A stretch of 64,000 nt of DNA, taken from NCBI RefSeq assembly GCF_030848805.1, contig NC_092360.1, positions 16,782,855 to 16,846,854 on the forward strand, written 5' to 3'. A model generated the notes under the pieces. The model was not told the DNA's origin. It made no database searches and worked only from the letters and a program-made list of their open reading frames with translations. The DNA is from Temnothorax longispinosus. Its lineage: Eukaryota > Arthropoda > Insecta > Hymenoptera > Formicidae. This document shows positions 1 to 10,392 of this stretch, one piece after another (the stretch's first letter is position 1; each line of letters starts with the position of its first letter). Made by a program: the position numbers and the translations under genes.

Positions 1-850
1 ACGGTCTCTCTCGTTACCGCCGTCTTGGCGTGTCACCACTCGGGTGTCGCCAAACGGCCGGACCTCATTCGGAGGTCACCAAGTCGCAAAACATGATACC
101 TCTCGCCCGTTCGTCGCATGGGCACGTTCGTGGCGAAGATATTCGAGTACTCATAGTTCGTTTGGGCGAGGTCGAGTCTTACACACTCACCCCGTCCCGG
201 GTCCCTTACGACTCATCGTGCCCCGTCGAGTCACCATACACTCACGGTGCTTTTGGACACCGCCGTCTTGGCGCATCACCACTCGGGTGGCGCCGAACGG
301 TAGGACCTCATTACCGCCGTCTTGGCGTAGCACCATCGTCCTCCCGCTATCACGGAGGGCGTCGGGTGTCGCCAAACGGTCGGACCTCATGCGGAGGTCT
401 CTCGTTACCGCCGTCTTGGCGTGTCACCACTCGGGTGTCGCCAAACGGCCGGACCTCATTCGGAGGTCACACATCGTCACGCGTGATGTCTCTCGTCCGC
501 ACGTCGCATGGGCACGTCGCGGCGAAGATATTCGCGTAATCGTAGCTCGCTGAACGAGGGCGAGGCCCTACATCCTCGCCCCGTTATCGTGCACCGTCGA
601 GTCATCGGACACTCACGGTGTCGGAGGACACCGCCGTCTTGGCGTGTCACCACTCGGGTGACGCCGAACGGTAGGACCGCATTACCGCCGTCTTGGCGCG
701 TCACCATTCGGGTGTCGCCAAACGGCCGGACCTCATTCGGAGGCCAAAATTGCCGACGTCTTGGCGTAGGACTCGCGCTTCTCCCGCGCTCACGGAGGGG
801 GCGGGTGCCGCCAAACGGCCAGACCTCAGTCGGAGGTCGTCAACAAATGT
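1..850. repeat. Tandem ~390-bp repeat made of hairpin cassettes
   Basis: About two copies of a ~390-bp unit: the phrase GTTACCGCCGTCTTGGCG recurs near 11 and 403, and GGCGAAGATATTCG near 134 and 522. Each unit holds about three ~60-bp cassettes that run from CCGCCGTCTTGGCG to GGACCTCATTCGGAGGTC. The cassette end is a stem-loop (GACCTC/GAGGTC), and TTGGCG/CGCCAA can pair inside it. A further cassette sits at 1683-1750 inside a retroelement remnant, so the cassette is also dispersed. The ORFs across this stretch follow the repeat and are not believed. Confidence 0.75.
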
Positions 851-1140
851 TGCTCACACGCACGCCCTATTATCTCGATTCGCTTGACAAACCCATTAGC
901 GCAATCATTCGGATCGCTATGTTGTCTCGCATCCGTTTGTGTCCGACCCTTCGACTTCCGCGGACTTTGCAAATCCACTCGTTCAAATCTCGTTACAAAT
1001 AAGTGGATTCGTCGTTAGAGAAAATTCGTAGAGTAATCGCGTATATCATACGGTTTACAATTCGATCCAGGGCCAAGCCGGTACCCGCGACCTTGGCCGT
1101 GGATCAACTCGAAGCATTTCGGCGCTATTGGCGGTGGTAA

Positions 1141-1655
1141 ATTGGTTCAGCTGGAGTCCTTCGGCGAGGAAATCGCTCGACTAAGGAACGGAAAGAGGCT
1201 CCCCAAGCCGCTCAACAAACTCGCTCCGTTCTAGACCCAACGGGACTTCTCAGGGTGGGCGGCAGACTCAGCCACTCGGGCCTGAGTTTCGAAGCCAAAC
1301 ACCCCGTGCTGCTACCGAATGCCCACCGACTCACCGAGCTCATCATCGAACAGGTGCACCGCGCCCACTTGCACCCCAGTAGACGCACGCTCCAGTATCT
1401 GCTCGCCCAGCAATACTGGATACTCGGAGCCCATCGCGCGATACGACGGGTCCTCTTCGATTGTTACGGGTGCTTCCGAGCAAATCCTCGTACACTCCAA
1501 CCCCCCATAGCAGATCTACCGGTCGAGAGGGTTGGCGCGGTCAACCGTTCTCAATTAGCGGCGTGGACTTCGCGGGTCCGTTTTCGAAACCCCCCGCCGA
1601 GCTCGAGGAGTCTCTTCACTTAAGGCATATGTATGCCTGCCCGTATGCTTCGCCA
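1141..1655 (+). pseudogene. BEL/Pao retrotransposon pol fragment (H2C2 zinc-binding and start of integrase)
   Basis: This is a broken piece of a BEL/Pao polyprotein. In order it reads a stretch ending KPLNKLAPF, then (after a one-base shift near 1230) LDPTGLLRVGGRL and KHPVLLP. The integrase zinc-binding motif follows, with histidines in EQVHRAHLHPS and cysteines in FDCYGCFR, then the ADLPVERV linker. The next piece, GVDFAGPF, is the start of the integrase core with its first catalytic Asp, and it lies in another frame (about 1555-1590). The reading is lost after about 1650, where a copy of the CCGCCGTCTTGGCG cassette begins. At least two frameshifts and missing RT and RNase H make it inactive. 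Family assignment is from motif order. Confidence 0.8.
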
Positions 1656-1824
1656 TCAAGGCGAACCTCATTCGGAGGTCATAAACTACCGCCGTCTTGG
1701 CGTATCGTCATTCGGGTGTCGCCAAACGGCCGGACCTCACTCGGAGGTCAAACGAGCATCGCTTGCGCGCGCACCATTACCTCGATCTCGTGGACAGGCC
1801 ATTTATTGCGATCACTCAGGTTGC

Positions 1825-2075
1825 TTTGCTGTGTTGATCCTGCGGGCTTTCCCAGGGTGGGCGGCCGGCTCGCGGAATCGGGGTGGCCATTCGAGACCAA
1901 GCACCCTGCTCTATTGCCTACTAATCGTCGGTCAACCGAACTCGTTATTGAACAAGTCCACCGCGTTATCCAAGTCGCCACGGTGCGAGGCGGGCGGCTC
2001 GATTCAGCGGACCCTGGTGAGGCCGTGCCCCTTGTCCATGGGCCCTCCATCACGGGCGACCGATGCCGAGTAGAA
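1825..2075 (+). pseudogene. Second BEL/Pao pol fragment
   Basis: A diverged second copy of the region just before the integrase: DPAGFPRVGGRL, a KHPALLP-like stretch and ELVIEQVHR match the preceding fragment in order and spacing. It then loses the Cys pair and the frame. The two fragments are separated by a cassette repeat, so this may be one element duplicated or two insertions. Nothing upstream or downstream restores a full pol. Confidence 0.65.
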
Positions 2076-2099
2076 AAATACAAAACGTTGTATTTTGGT

Positions 2100-2792
2100 G
2101 GGCGGTATGGTTGGGGCTCACATGTAAATAATGTACATAATTGTAAGATATGTTTTGAATTGCGTTTGATACTCGCTTGTGTATTAGTCAGTAAGCATAA
2201 TCGTGAAGTTATCGTCGGTTTGAGACTCGCGCGAAACGTTGGCGGACCGCGACAGGTGTCAATACTCGCGCGACTCACCCGACTCGTGCTGCCCGCCCAC
2301 GGGCGGCAATCCTAATTATTGGGACAATAGTACTGGTTCGCGCCGTACTTTCAGGAGCGCGAGCCGAGAGAGTTTCCGGAGCACGTTACTCCCGTAAGAA
2401 TCGCCGGCCGGTTGAGACGGAGCACGAGCCAGAGTCGAGTGCTCGAAGAATATAACGGCGTGTGCCTGCTTGCCCGTTTTGAGTGTTTTGCTTGCTGCTC
2501 CCTTTGCCTGCTTGCTCGCTGCCTTGTCCGCCTGCACACCTCCCGCTTTGCTATCGAGGAGGATTCGCCACCGGAGAGGACGGACGAGAACGGCCGAGAG
2601 ACTACCCAGGAGGGCGCCGGGCTGCGATACGGTGAGTCGCTTCGCTTGCTTTATCATGTTTATCTCGAACTCTATCTCGCTTGCATTCGTGAGGGGATTG
2701 CCCCTTTGGTCCTTCGAACCACCCTATTACAGACCAATCGCAAATCCGGGGAACCACTGATACCCCCCCGAGCACGATATATATATATATAT
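2100..2792. other. Unassigned GC-rich to mixed sequence ending in an (AT)n run
   Basis: No recognisable domain. Short ORFs at 2412-2798 have repeated Cys/Leu codons that come from TGCTTGC-type repetition and look spurious. It could be LTR or untranslated sequence of the BEL/Pao remnant. An (AT)n microsatellite covers about 2777-2795. Confidence 0.4.
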
Positions 2793-2825
2793 ATATGAAA
2801 AATTAAAGAAATGGCGCGCGCGTAT
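2793..2825 (+). repeat. 33-bp direct repeat, left copy
   Basis: The 33 bases from ATATGAAAAATTAAAG to GGCGCGCGCGTAT recur exactly at 6176-6208. They bracket the 3.35-kb AT-rich insertion. Sequence outside the pair differs on the two sides. Confidence 0.85.
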
Positions 2826-3098
2826 GAGAAAAAAATGTTGTTAAATTTGACTAAACTCGTTTAGTTGGTAGTGATTTGTTTAATGCAAATATTAATATAT
2901 TTAAATCAAATATACGTGAGTAATATCAAGAAATTCTTGTCATTTGAAACAACAAAATCATTTTGTTAAATTATTTAATTCAATTAATCATAAACCTTAT
3001 TGTACTAATGAAATTATAATTAATTGAAATAAGTGACAATGTTAGATGAAATAAATTCTACAGATGGTAAGTTTGGTTGATTAAACATTATTTATGTT

Positions 3099-4115
3099 TA
3101 TGTCAAATAAATGATTCTGTGCAATGGATATAATTCTTGTCATGTAAATACATGAAATATTTAGTTGTTTTAAAAAGACGTTGTTGTTTCATTGAAGTAA
3201 ATATATTACCATAGAGAAGCCTACTTTCATCATTTTAATAAGTGGTTTTGTTGAATGAGCATAATATTTAGTTACAAGTTTGATTAAACAAAATACTTTA
3301 ATTATTAATTTAATCATGTCATATGCTCTGTAGAAACATATAATTGATCAAATCTAGACTATAGTGCAGTAGAACAAATCAATTAGAATACTTGATGTAA
3401 TTATATATTTTTTTCATTCAATTTGTTCTTCTTTAGATAAATCATAACAGGTAACTTATTTGAACTAACAATGTTTTTATCTTTAATCTCTATTTTTATA
3501 TTAGTATATGTATGTCAAATAAATGGTTTTGTGAAATGGATAATCCTTGGCATGTGAATACATAAAATATTTAGTCGCTTTAAAAAGACGTACCTATTTT
3601 ATTGAAGTAAATATATTGGCATAGAGAAAACTGTTTTTATGATCTGAATAAGCGGTTTTGTTGAATGAGCATAATATTTAGTTAACAAGTTTGGTTAAAC
3701 GAAATACTTCAACCATTAATTTAATTATGTCATATGCTTTGCAGAAACATATGATTGATCAAATCTAAAGTATAGTGCAGTAGAACAAATCAATTAGATA
3801 CCTGATATAATTATATATTTTTTTCATTCAATTTGTTCTTCTTTAGATGAATAATAACGAGTAACTTATTTGAACTAACAATGTTTTTATCTTTACTCTC
3901 CATTTTTATATTAGTATATGTATGTCAAATAAATGGTTTTGTGAAATGGATAATCCTTGTCATGTGACTACATAAAATATTTAGTCGCTTTAAAAAGACG
4001 TAACTATTTCATTAAAGTAAATATATTAGCATAGAGAAAACTGTTTTTATGATCTTAATAAGCGGTTTTGTTGAATGAGCATAATATTTAGTTAAATGAA
4101 ATACTTCAACCATTA
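3099..4115. repeat. Tandem array of ~410-bp unit (about 2.5 copies)
   Basis: TATGTCAAATAAATG starts at 3099, 3511 and 3921 (spacings 412 and 410). Each unit then carries AAAAAGACGT and GTTGAATGAGCATAATA in the same order. The third copy is truncated at about 4115. The second and third units resemble each other more than the first, as expected for sequential duplication. Confidence 0.85.
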
Positions 4116-4149
4116 ATTATTTACAACGAATGTGATAAGCGTTTTCACC

Positions 4150-4345
4150 TCTAGGCGGCTGCTAAACTCGTACTTCAAATTCAACCAGAGACTGTATATA
4201 AGGCTCCATGGCGAAAGCATCTATCACTCGCAGTTGTACAATCCATCACACCGGTCACTCGAGTGATGGAGATATGACAATTATTTATTTATTTATATAT
4301 GTGGCAGTCAACCAACTGCTACATATATAAATAAATAAATAATAA
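4150..4345 (+). promoter_or_regulatory. Promoter-like island followed by a stable hairpin
   Basis: Within very AT-rich DNA, a GC-richer patch carries TATATAAGG at 4195 and, about 34 bases on, a CGCAGTTG initiator-like site. It is followed by an inverted repeat at 4283-4340 whose arms pair over about 25 bases, loop CAACCA. No ORF follows. It could be an internal promoter of the surrounding element; this is inference from spacing only. Confidence 0.3.
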
Positions 4346-4581
4346 ATAAATGTTTAAGACATGTTTTATGAAGCATTGATATTGTTTAAATGAAACAATA
4401 TCATTAAAGCGATAAAGGATATGTCTTTTGTTTCAAACAATTTTATATTCTTTGAAAAATCAAACAATCGTAATCATTGGTCGAAACATATTAATTTGTT
4501 TGGATGCAATAAAATTTAATAAATCCAAAGAATCTTTTTTCTCTGTGTACAATGCGAATATATGCAGTTTTATTTAGACTA

Positions 4582-5632
4582 GGAGAGAGTGGGGCTTGTT
4601 GTTACACGGGTAGGTTGATACAGTGGCTTTAAAAAAAAAGCAATAGATGACAGAGCAGTGAAGACTATTACAGATCAACACGCTTGTTGTTATACAAGTC
4701 CTGATGGGTTTAAGTTAGTCTAGCTTAACGGACAAGTGCGTCACAAAGCTTTTTGTAAAATCAGCCTTGGCAATCTATATTTTCTCGGAAGATTTGATTG
4801 CTGTGCAACAAAATATATAAAAGGTTAGTGTTTAAAAAGTATATGGTTACATTTTGTGATTACTATGAAGTAATTTGGTGATATATTTGATACAATAGAA
4901 CTTTCTGTTTTTCTCAGATTCAATAACCTATACTGAGGTGTCTAGAAGGGGCTAATTGTTACATTTTTGAAGGGGTAGATTGTTACACTGTAAAACACAT
5001 GCAAAATGTGCAAAAAACGAAGTGTTTTATGTTTGCGACAACTGCAACTCTGATTTTGATTAAAACGCAATTATTTTTTAAAAGATGTTGAAATTTTGAT
5101 TTTTTTGGGGTATTTTCCTATTGCTTAAATTATATAACTGAAATACCAGGCAATATTTCTTGTTTTTTGTGTTGTAATTTGCTCACCATTTCGTAATTAC
5201 TTACAATTTATCAAATTATTTTCACCTTCAATAAAAATGAATTCTTTACTGACATTCCATTATCAGTAGTGATATTTAGATGACACAAAGTATGAAAGGA
5301 CAAAAGGAAATATAACTCATTTCAGTAAGTGATACAATAAAATCATTAATACAACGTTAATTTTCCTCTTTTTAACTTCTTTGACCAATGTAACAACTTA
5401 CACCCCCCACTGTAACAACTATCCCCACTAGGGGGCATGTTGTTACAAAAAACATGCTTCCATATTTAAGTATTTATCCCATATGTTAATATTTAGATAG
5501 GAATGAAAAAAAATTAGAACATTCTCCAATGTTGTACCAAACCAACGGTATAACTTTCAGAAAGTTAGGGTGCAAAATATTCGGTTTAAAAATTATTATT
5601 TGCAAATTGTAACGACTAGCCCCACTCTCTCC
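4582..5632. mobile_element. Non-autonomous TA-flanked inverted-repeat transposon (Tc1/mariner-like)
   Basis: The left end GGAGAGAGTGGGGCTTG and the right end GCCCCACTCTCTCC form inverted repeats of about 23 bases. They are flanked on both sides by TA, the Tc1/mariner-type duplication. The TIR-related motif GGGGYTARTTGTTACA recurs inside in both orientations, near 4948, 4975, 5387, 5408 and 5430, mostly close to the two ends. No transposase ORF is present. Superfamily is inferred from the TA duplication only. Confidence 0.75.
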
Positions 5633-6175
5633 TATATTTCTGATTTAAAGAACAATATATTTGATTGTATGTATCAAATGTCACATTGAAAAGAATAAAT
5701 GCTTTTTTCATTGAAATTAATATTTGTGACAATGAACAAAATATACTGCTTCTTCAATATTAAAAATAATCTGATTAAAATGTTATATGTTTAGGTGAAA
5801 CAAATATTTCTTTCCTTTAATTCATTATTCGTGACAGTTAACAAAATACAAACTTCATATAACGTTATATACAATTCACTGAAATGTATCTGTATTTGTA
5901 CAAATTTATTATCTTGTTAGACAAACTAAATTTACCATTGAATTAAACACGTTACTATTGAATGAAATTGATGAATTTGTATACTTGACAATATTTATAT
6001 TTCAACATAATAAATTACTATTAAGGAAACTAAATATTTCTTTTCATACAAATAATACTATTGAATCTATTTAAATATAATATTTTTTGAATTAACAAAT
6101 GTTAGCTTGACAGCCCGTGACCGCTGAATTTAGTTCAAATAATATTTCTTTGAATCAACGATTTTTTCTCCAGTG

Positions 6176-6208
6176 ATATGAAAAATTAAAGAAATGGCGC
6201 GCGCGTAT
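6176..6208 (+). repeat. 33-bp direct repeat, right copy
   Basis: Exact partner of 2793-2825. It continues into AGCGCGCGC, which makes a small palindrome with the GCGCGCGC end of the repeat. Confidence 0.85.
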
Positions 6209-6677
6209 AGCGCGCGCTTGTAGTGTTCTAGTTTTGCTAAATCAAGAGACACGGTAGTGTCTCGCGCCAAGTACACGCGGAGCGAGACCGACCGTGACTC
6301 TTTTACGCGACGCGACGGGTTGCGAGTACCCGAGATGTTGAGATCTCGATAACGAGTGAACGGATCAAGTTCTAAGTAGGCTTGATCGATAGCTTGGGGT
6401 CCAATTAGGGGAGGGGGGGGTTTCTCTTATAATATTCCGCTACGTGCCCTACGAGCGGAGATATTGCGACGCAAAGTCCAAATGTGAAAATTTATTTTTA
6501 AGATGCTTCTACGTCGACCGCTCTCATCTCAATATTATTATGATTATCAGAGAAACGTCACTTTCACTTTTTCGACGCTGGCGGCGCAGGTATCGCCAAT
6601 TTCGATATCGCGCGCGTATTTTGAAATTAGGTCGATAGACTTATCGGTCAGGAGGAAGATTTCTATTTAGGTAAATT

Positions 6678-6729
<52 letters not shown>

Positions 6730-6828
6730 AATTTACCTAAATATATATTGACTCAATATATATATATATATATATATAATATATATTGAGTCAACGAAAA
6801 AGAAGGTTCTCTACGCTTGGCAGAAAGT
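6209..6828. other. Unassigned sequence with (AT)n hairpins
   Basis: No gene recognised. Bases 6239-6314 are similar, in inverted orientation, to 15152-15215. From 6670 to 6800 two AT-dinucleotide hairpins occur: one has arms TAAATTAGGTATAT/ATATACCTAATTTA and the next has arms around TATTGAGTCAA. Confidence 0.5.
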
Positions 6829-7586
6829 GCCGCTAGGGAATTTTTAAGTCGATTCTTATGAATCAAGCTTGAATTCGATGTCTAGGTCTTCGTATCCCAG
6901 GTTGCCGATGACGAAGTCCAGATAGTGCGCTTCATAGTTTTCGATGTCCAGGTGTAATAATACGTTGAATTCGATGTCTACGTGTCCCAGGTTGCCGATG
7001 ACGAGGTCCACATAGTGCGCTCCGTAGTTTTCGGTGTCTACGTGTATTAATACCTTGAATTTGATGTCCACGTGTCCCAGGTTGCCGATGACGGGATCCA
7101 GATAGTGCGCTTCATAGTTTTCGGTGTCCAGGTGTAATCGTACGTTGAATTCGATGTCTAGGTGTCCCAGGTTGCCGATGACGAGGTCCACATAGTGCGC
7201 TTCGTAGTTTTTGGTGTCTAGGTGTATTAATAACTTTAAATCTGAATGTAGGACACGTAGATATCGAATTCGAGGTATTAATACACGTAGACACCGAAAA
7301 CTACGGAGCGCACTATGTGGACCTCGTCATCGGCAACGTGGGACACCTAGACATCGAATTCAACGTATTATTACATCTGGACATCGAAAACTATAAAGCG
7401 CACTATCTGGAATCCGTCATCGGCAACCTGGAACACGTGGACATCGAATTCAAGGTATTAATACACCTGGATACCGAAAACTATGAAGCGCACTATGTGG
7501 ACCTCGTCATCGGCAACCCCCAGACACCTAGACATCGAATTCAAGCTTGATTCATAAGAATCGACTTACAAATTCCCTAGTGGCAG
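6829..7586. mobile_element. Foldback-type element built from 90-bp subrepeats
   Basis: The two ends are inverted copies: TGCCGCTAGGGAATTT on the left matches TGCCACTAGGGAATTT read from the right, continuing through AAGTCGATTCTTATGAATC. The left arm has four direct 90-bp units (GTTGCCGATGACG at 6901, 6991, 7081 and 7171). The right arm has three inverted ones (CATCGGCAAC near 7327, 7417 and 7507). The centre is near 7245. Foldback elements such as FB and Galileo have this design of long inverted repeats made of short direct repeats. Since 90 is a multiple of three, both arms stay open in more than one frame (30-residue unit with LVIGNLGHVDIEF). I do not take that as proof of a protein. Confidence 0.7.
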
Positions 7587-7593
7587 AATTAAA

Positions 7594-7786
7594 ATTATGT
7601 CATGACATAATAAAAATTCGCTGAATTAAAATTATGTCTAGACATAATAAAAATTGGACGAATTAAAATTATGTCTAATAAAAATTGGATGAATTAAAAT
7701 TATGTCTGACAAAAATAATTCCCATTTTTATTATGTGTATACACATAATTTTAATTCATACAATTTTTATTATGTGTACACATAAT
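7594..7786. repeat. Cluster of short perfect palindromes
   Basis: Four perfect palindromes sit in AAAATT-rich spacers: ATTATGTCATGACATAAT (7594-7611), ATTATGTCTAGACATAAT (7631-7648), ATTATGTGTATACACATAAT (7730-7749) and ATTATGTGTACACATAAT (7769-7786). The flanking GAATTAAA/TTTAATTC also pairs across the cluster. Confidence 0.85.
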
Positions 7787-8392
7787 TTGTTTTCGATTTA
7801 GGATACGAATCTTTTTCCGTTAGTTTGTAAGTTTCATGATTAAAAAGATCATGTCGTATTATTAACATATAACTAAGATTTATAGAATCGTTATTAATTT
7901 TATTATATATCTTAATTGCGCGAATCTCTGTTTTGTAAAAATTATGCACAATATTCCTATGCAAGGATACTTGTTTAATTATTTCTTCCTATTGCATTTA
8001 AGTATAGAAAAATATACAATTTCTATGTGTTTGCACTTTATATTTAATGAGCAGGCAATTAAATATATATGATTCAATTTGCGTCTATGTCTCTTTATTG
8101 ACTGACATAGTTATATACTTTTAAATATTTTTCTTTTCTGAAATTCAATCAATTGAATAGCAAAAACTGCGTTATCATATTATATATTTTTGGTACGTAG
8201 TGTGCAAATGTATTTTGAAATGAAGATTATATATTTTCTACTGAATTATTTACACACACACGTGCGGTTTCAGAGAATCATTTTTCGCCAACTCAAATAT
8301 GTTCCTACTCAACTGTCAAAATATGAAAGATAATTTTATCTAATTGTGACATTCGCTCGAATTCTCGAAATAATTTTCAAGGATGTGAGTAC

Positions 8393-8434
<42 letters not shown>

Positions 8435-8899
8435 TACTATTTAATATTTATAATAGAAAATTATAAACGATGCGTTATGTATGAGAAATTTAACAGAATT
8501 GCTTTTATCAAATAGAATTAATTTGCGATTAGTTGAAGGGAATAAAAGAATAAACAAATCGGGTAAATTTCAGACACGTGTTACAGGTGTCCATCTGTAA
8601 TTATCAAAAATATCGATACCTGAAGATATCGGTACATATACAGTTGCGAACAACATTCAGTAAGACACGCGAATAAAAATAAATAAAGAATTTTACAGTT
8701 AACGACTTATTATCATTAATCATGCTATATTGCGATTATGTTTTATGTTGAAATTGAAAAATATATACAAGGTGTACAGCTGAAAGGGTTACAGATTATT
8801 ATTTTTAAAAAAACTAAGCAAAATATTAAATTGTTGTTTTCTTTATAAATAATAGTCCCTAACACTTTTAGCTTCATACCTTGTATATATTGTTTATAA
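7787..8899. other. AT-rich sequence without recognisable genes
   Basis: An (AT)n microsatellite lies at about 8396-8432. Short ORFs are Lys/Asn/Ile-rich and unsupported. Confidence 0.5.
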
Positions 8900-9290
8900 G
8901 ATTATAAGATATATTGTTTATAAGATTAAGATGCGTAACACTACAAAAAGGCGTGATATCCGTACAAAATTACCTTTTAAAAAAAAAGGTAAAAAAAGGC
9001 GCCAAGTACACGCATAGTAGTGTATATGTATTATGTTGTTACCCTGTTATGTTGTTACCTCGAAAAAAACAAAGTGGTAGTATTATACCTCCAAATAGCT
9101 TTACCCTGTACATACTGTTTATAAAATGCGTAATACTACAAAAAGGCGTGATATCCGTACAAAATTACCTTTTTTAAAAAAAAGGTAAAAAAAGGCGCCA
9201 AGTTCACGCATAGTAGTGTACCTATATGTTGTTACGTCGAAAAAAAAAGAAAGTGGTAGTATTATACCTCGAAAAAATTTAAGTAACAAG
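8900..9290. repeat. Two tandem copies of a ~195-bp unit
   Basis: CTACAAAAAGGCGTGATATC starts at 8941 and again at 9136. Both copies continue through AAATTACCTTTT, AAAAAAGGCGCCAAGT and CACGCATAGTAGTGTA to AAAGTGGTAGTATTATACCTC. The end of the second copy is also the outer edge of the palindromic element that follows. Confidence 0.85.
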
Positions 9291-10392
9291 TGGTAGACGT
9301 AATTTTTATATCTCGAAAAATCTCGAAAAAATCTAAGCAGTAGTATCTTTATTTCCGAAAAATTATAACCCAAGTGATCTATCAAGACACATCACAAAAT
9401 TATGTTACCTTATCAAAAAGGAGAGTCGCGCTTCAAGTGATCTATTACAATTACAAAAAAGAAATAATATCTCTTTAAATTACAGCGCCAATTACAGAGA
9501 GAACATATATATTGCCTCAAAAAATAATTGTTGCACTACTTTAAAAAATCTTTAAATTGTGTTTAAATTTAACAAGGGAATACAAGATATTTAAATACAA
9601 AGTTTACATGTGTATTTTTTAGTGGTCACAAAGAATTACAGAGGTAACAGTACAAAATAAAAATATTTTATTACAATACATAAATTTTTCTTGTAAAAAA
9701 ACTTGGCGCTGCTAGACCTCGAAATTTTAAATAAATAAGGACAACAATAAATAAAAATAATTCAGAGAAGAATGCGATAAGAGTAATATTAAATGATTAT
9801 CAGCGTGGATGTGCGAGTGAGTGATATGGGTGTGCGTGACGACGCGGACGGCGGATAATGCGGCATAATTAAGTAGAGGATAAGTTCATTAATTTATTTA
9901 AAATTTCGAGGTCTAGCAGCGCCAAGTTTTTTTACGAGAAAAATTTATGTATTTTAATAAAATATTTTTATTTTGTACTGTTACCTCTGTAATTCTTTGT
10001 GACCACTAAAAAATACACATGTAAACTTTGTATTTAAATATCTTGTATTCCCTTGTTAAATTTAAACACAATTTAAAGATTTTTTAAAGTAGTGCAACAA
10101 TTATTTTTTGAGGCAATATATATGTTCTCTCTGTAATTGGCGCTGTAATTTAAAGAGATATTATTTCTTTTTTGTAATTGTAATAGATCACTTGAAGCGC
10201 GACTCTTCTTTTTGATAAGGTAACATAATTTTGTGATGTGTCTTGATAGATCACTTGGGTTATAATTTTTTGGAAATAAAGATACTACTGCTTAGATTTT
10301 TTCGAGATTTTTCGAGATATAAAGATTACGTCTACCACTTGTTACTTAAATTTTTTCAAGGTATAATACTACCACTTTCTTTTTTTTCGACG
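9234..10392. mobile_element. 1.16-kb near-palindromic element with ~500-bp inverted arms
   Basis: Left arm about 9234-9735 and right arm about 9888-10392 are inverted copies along their whole length. The outer edge is ACGTCGAAAAAAAAAGAAAG on the left, with its complement on the right. A GC-richer spacer of about 150 bases separates them. A minus-strand ORF in the left arm and a plus-strand ORF in the right arm (both starting MIDHLGYNF) are the same sequence, a shadow of the duplication. Similar arm sequence (CAAAGAATTA, AAATTTTTCTTGTAAAAAAA, TTGGCGCTGCTAGAC) recurs at 11587-11992, so this is a family. No transposase is seen. It abuts an inverted receptor exon copy. Confidence 0.75.

Larger units (their letters stand above)
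2826..6175. mobile_element. 3.35-kb AT-rich insertion with imperfect inverted ends, no coding capacity seen
   Basis: The left end starts GAGAAAAAAATGTTG and the right end, read on the minus strand, starts CACTGGAGAAAAAATCG. The ends share GAGAAAAAA, and further in a weaker CTAAACTC/CTAAATTC likeness. Inside are a ~410-bp tandem array, a small promoter-like GC island with a hairpin, and a complete TA-flanked inverted-repeat element. No transposase was found. It may be a non-autonomous transposon later colonised by others. The 33-bp flanking repeat is long for a target-site duplication, so recombination between two family members is also possible. Confidence 0.5.

Noticed and set aside
30..1002. 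Four overlapping 160-170 codon ORFs
   Set aside because: They follow the tandem hairpin cassettes in several frames and have no domain.
7597..7786. CRISPR-like array
   Set aside because: The repeats are palindromes with uneven spacing, in eukaryotic DNA with no cas genes.
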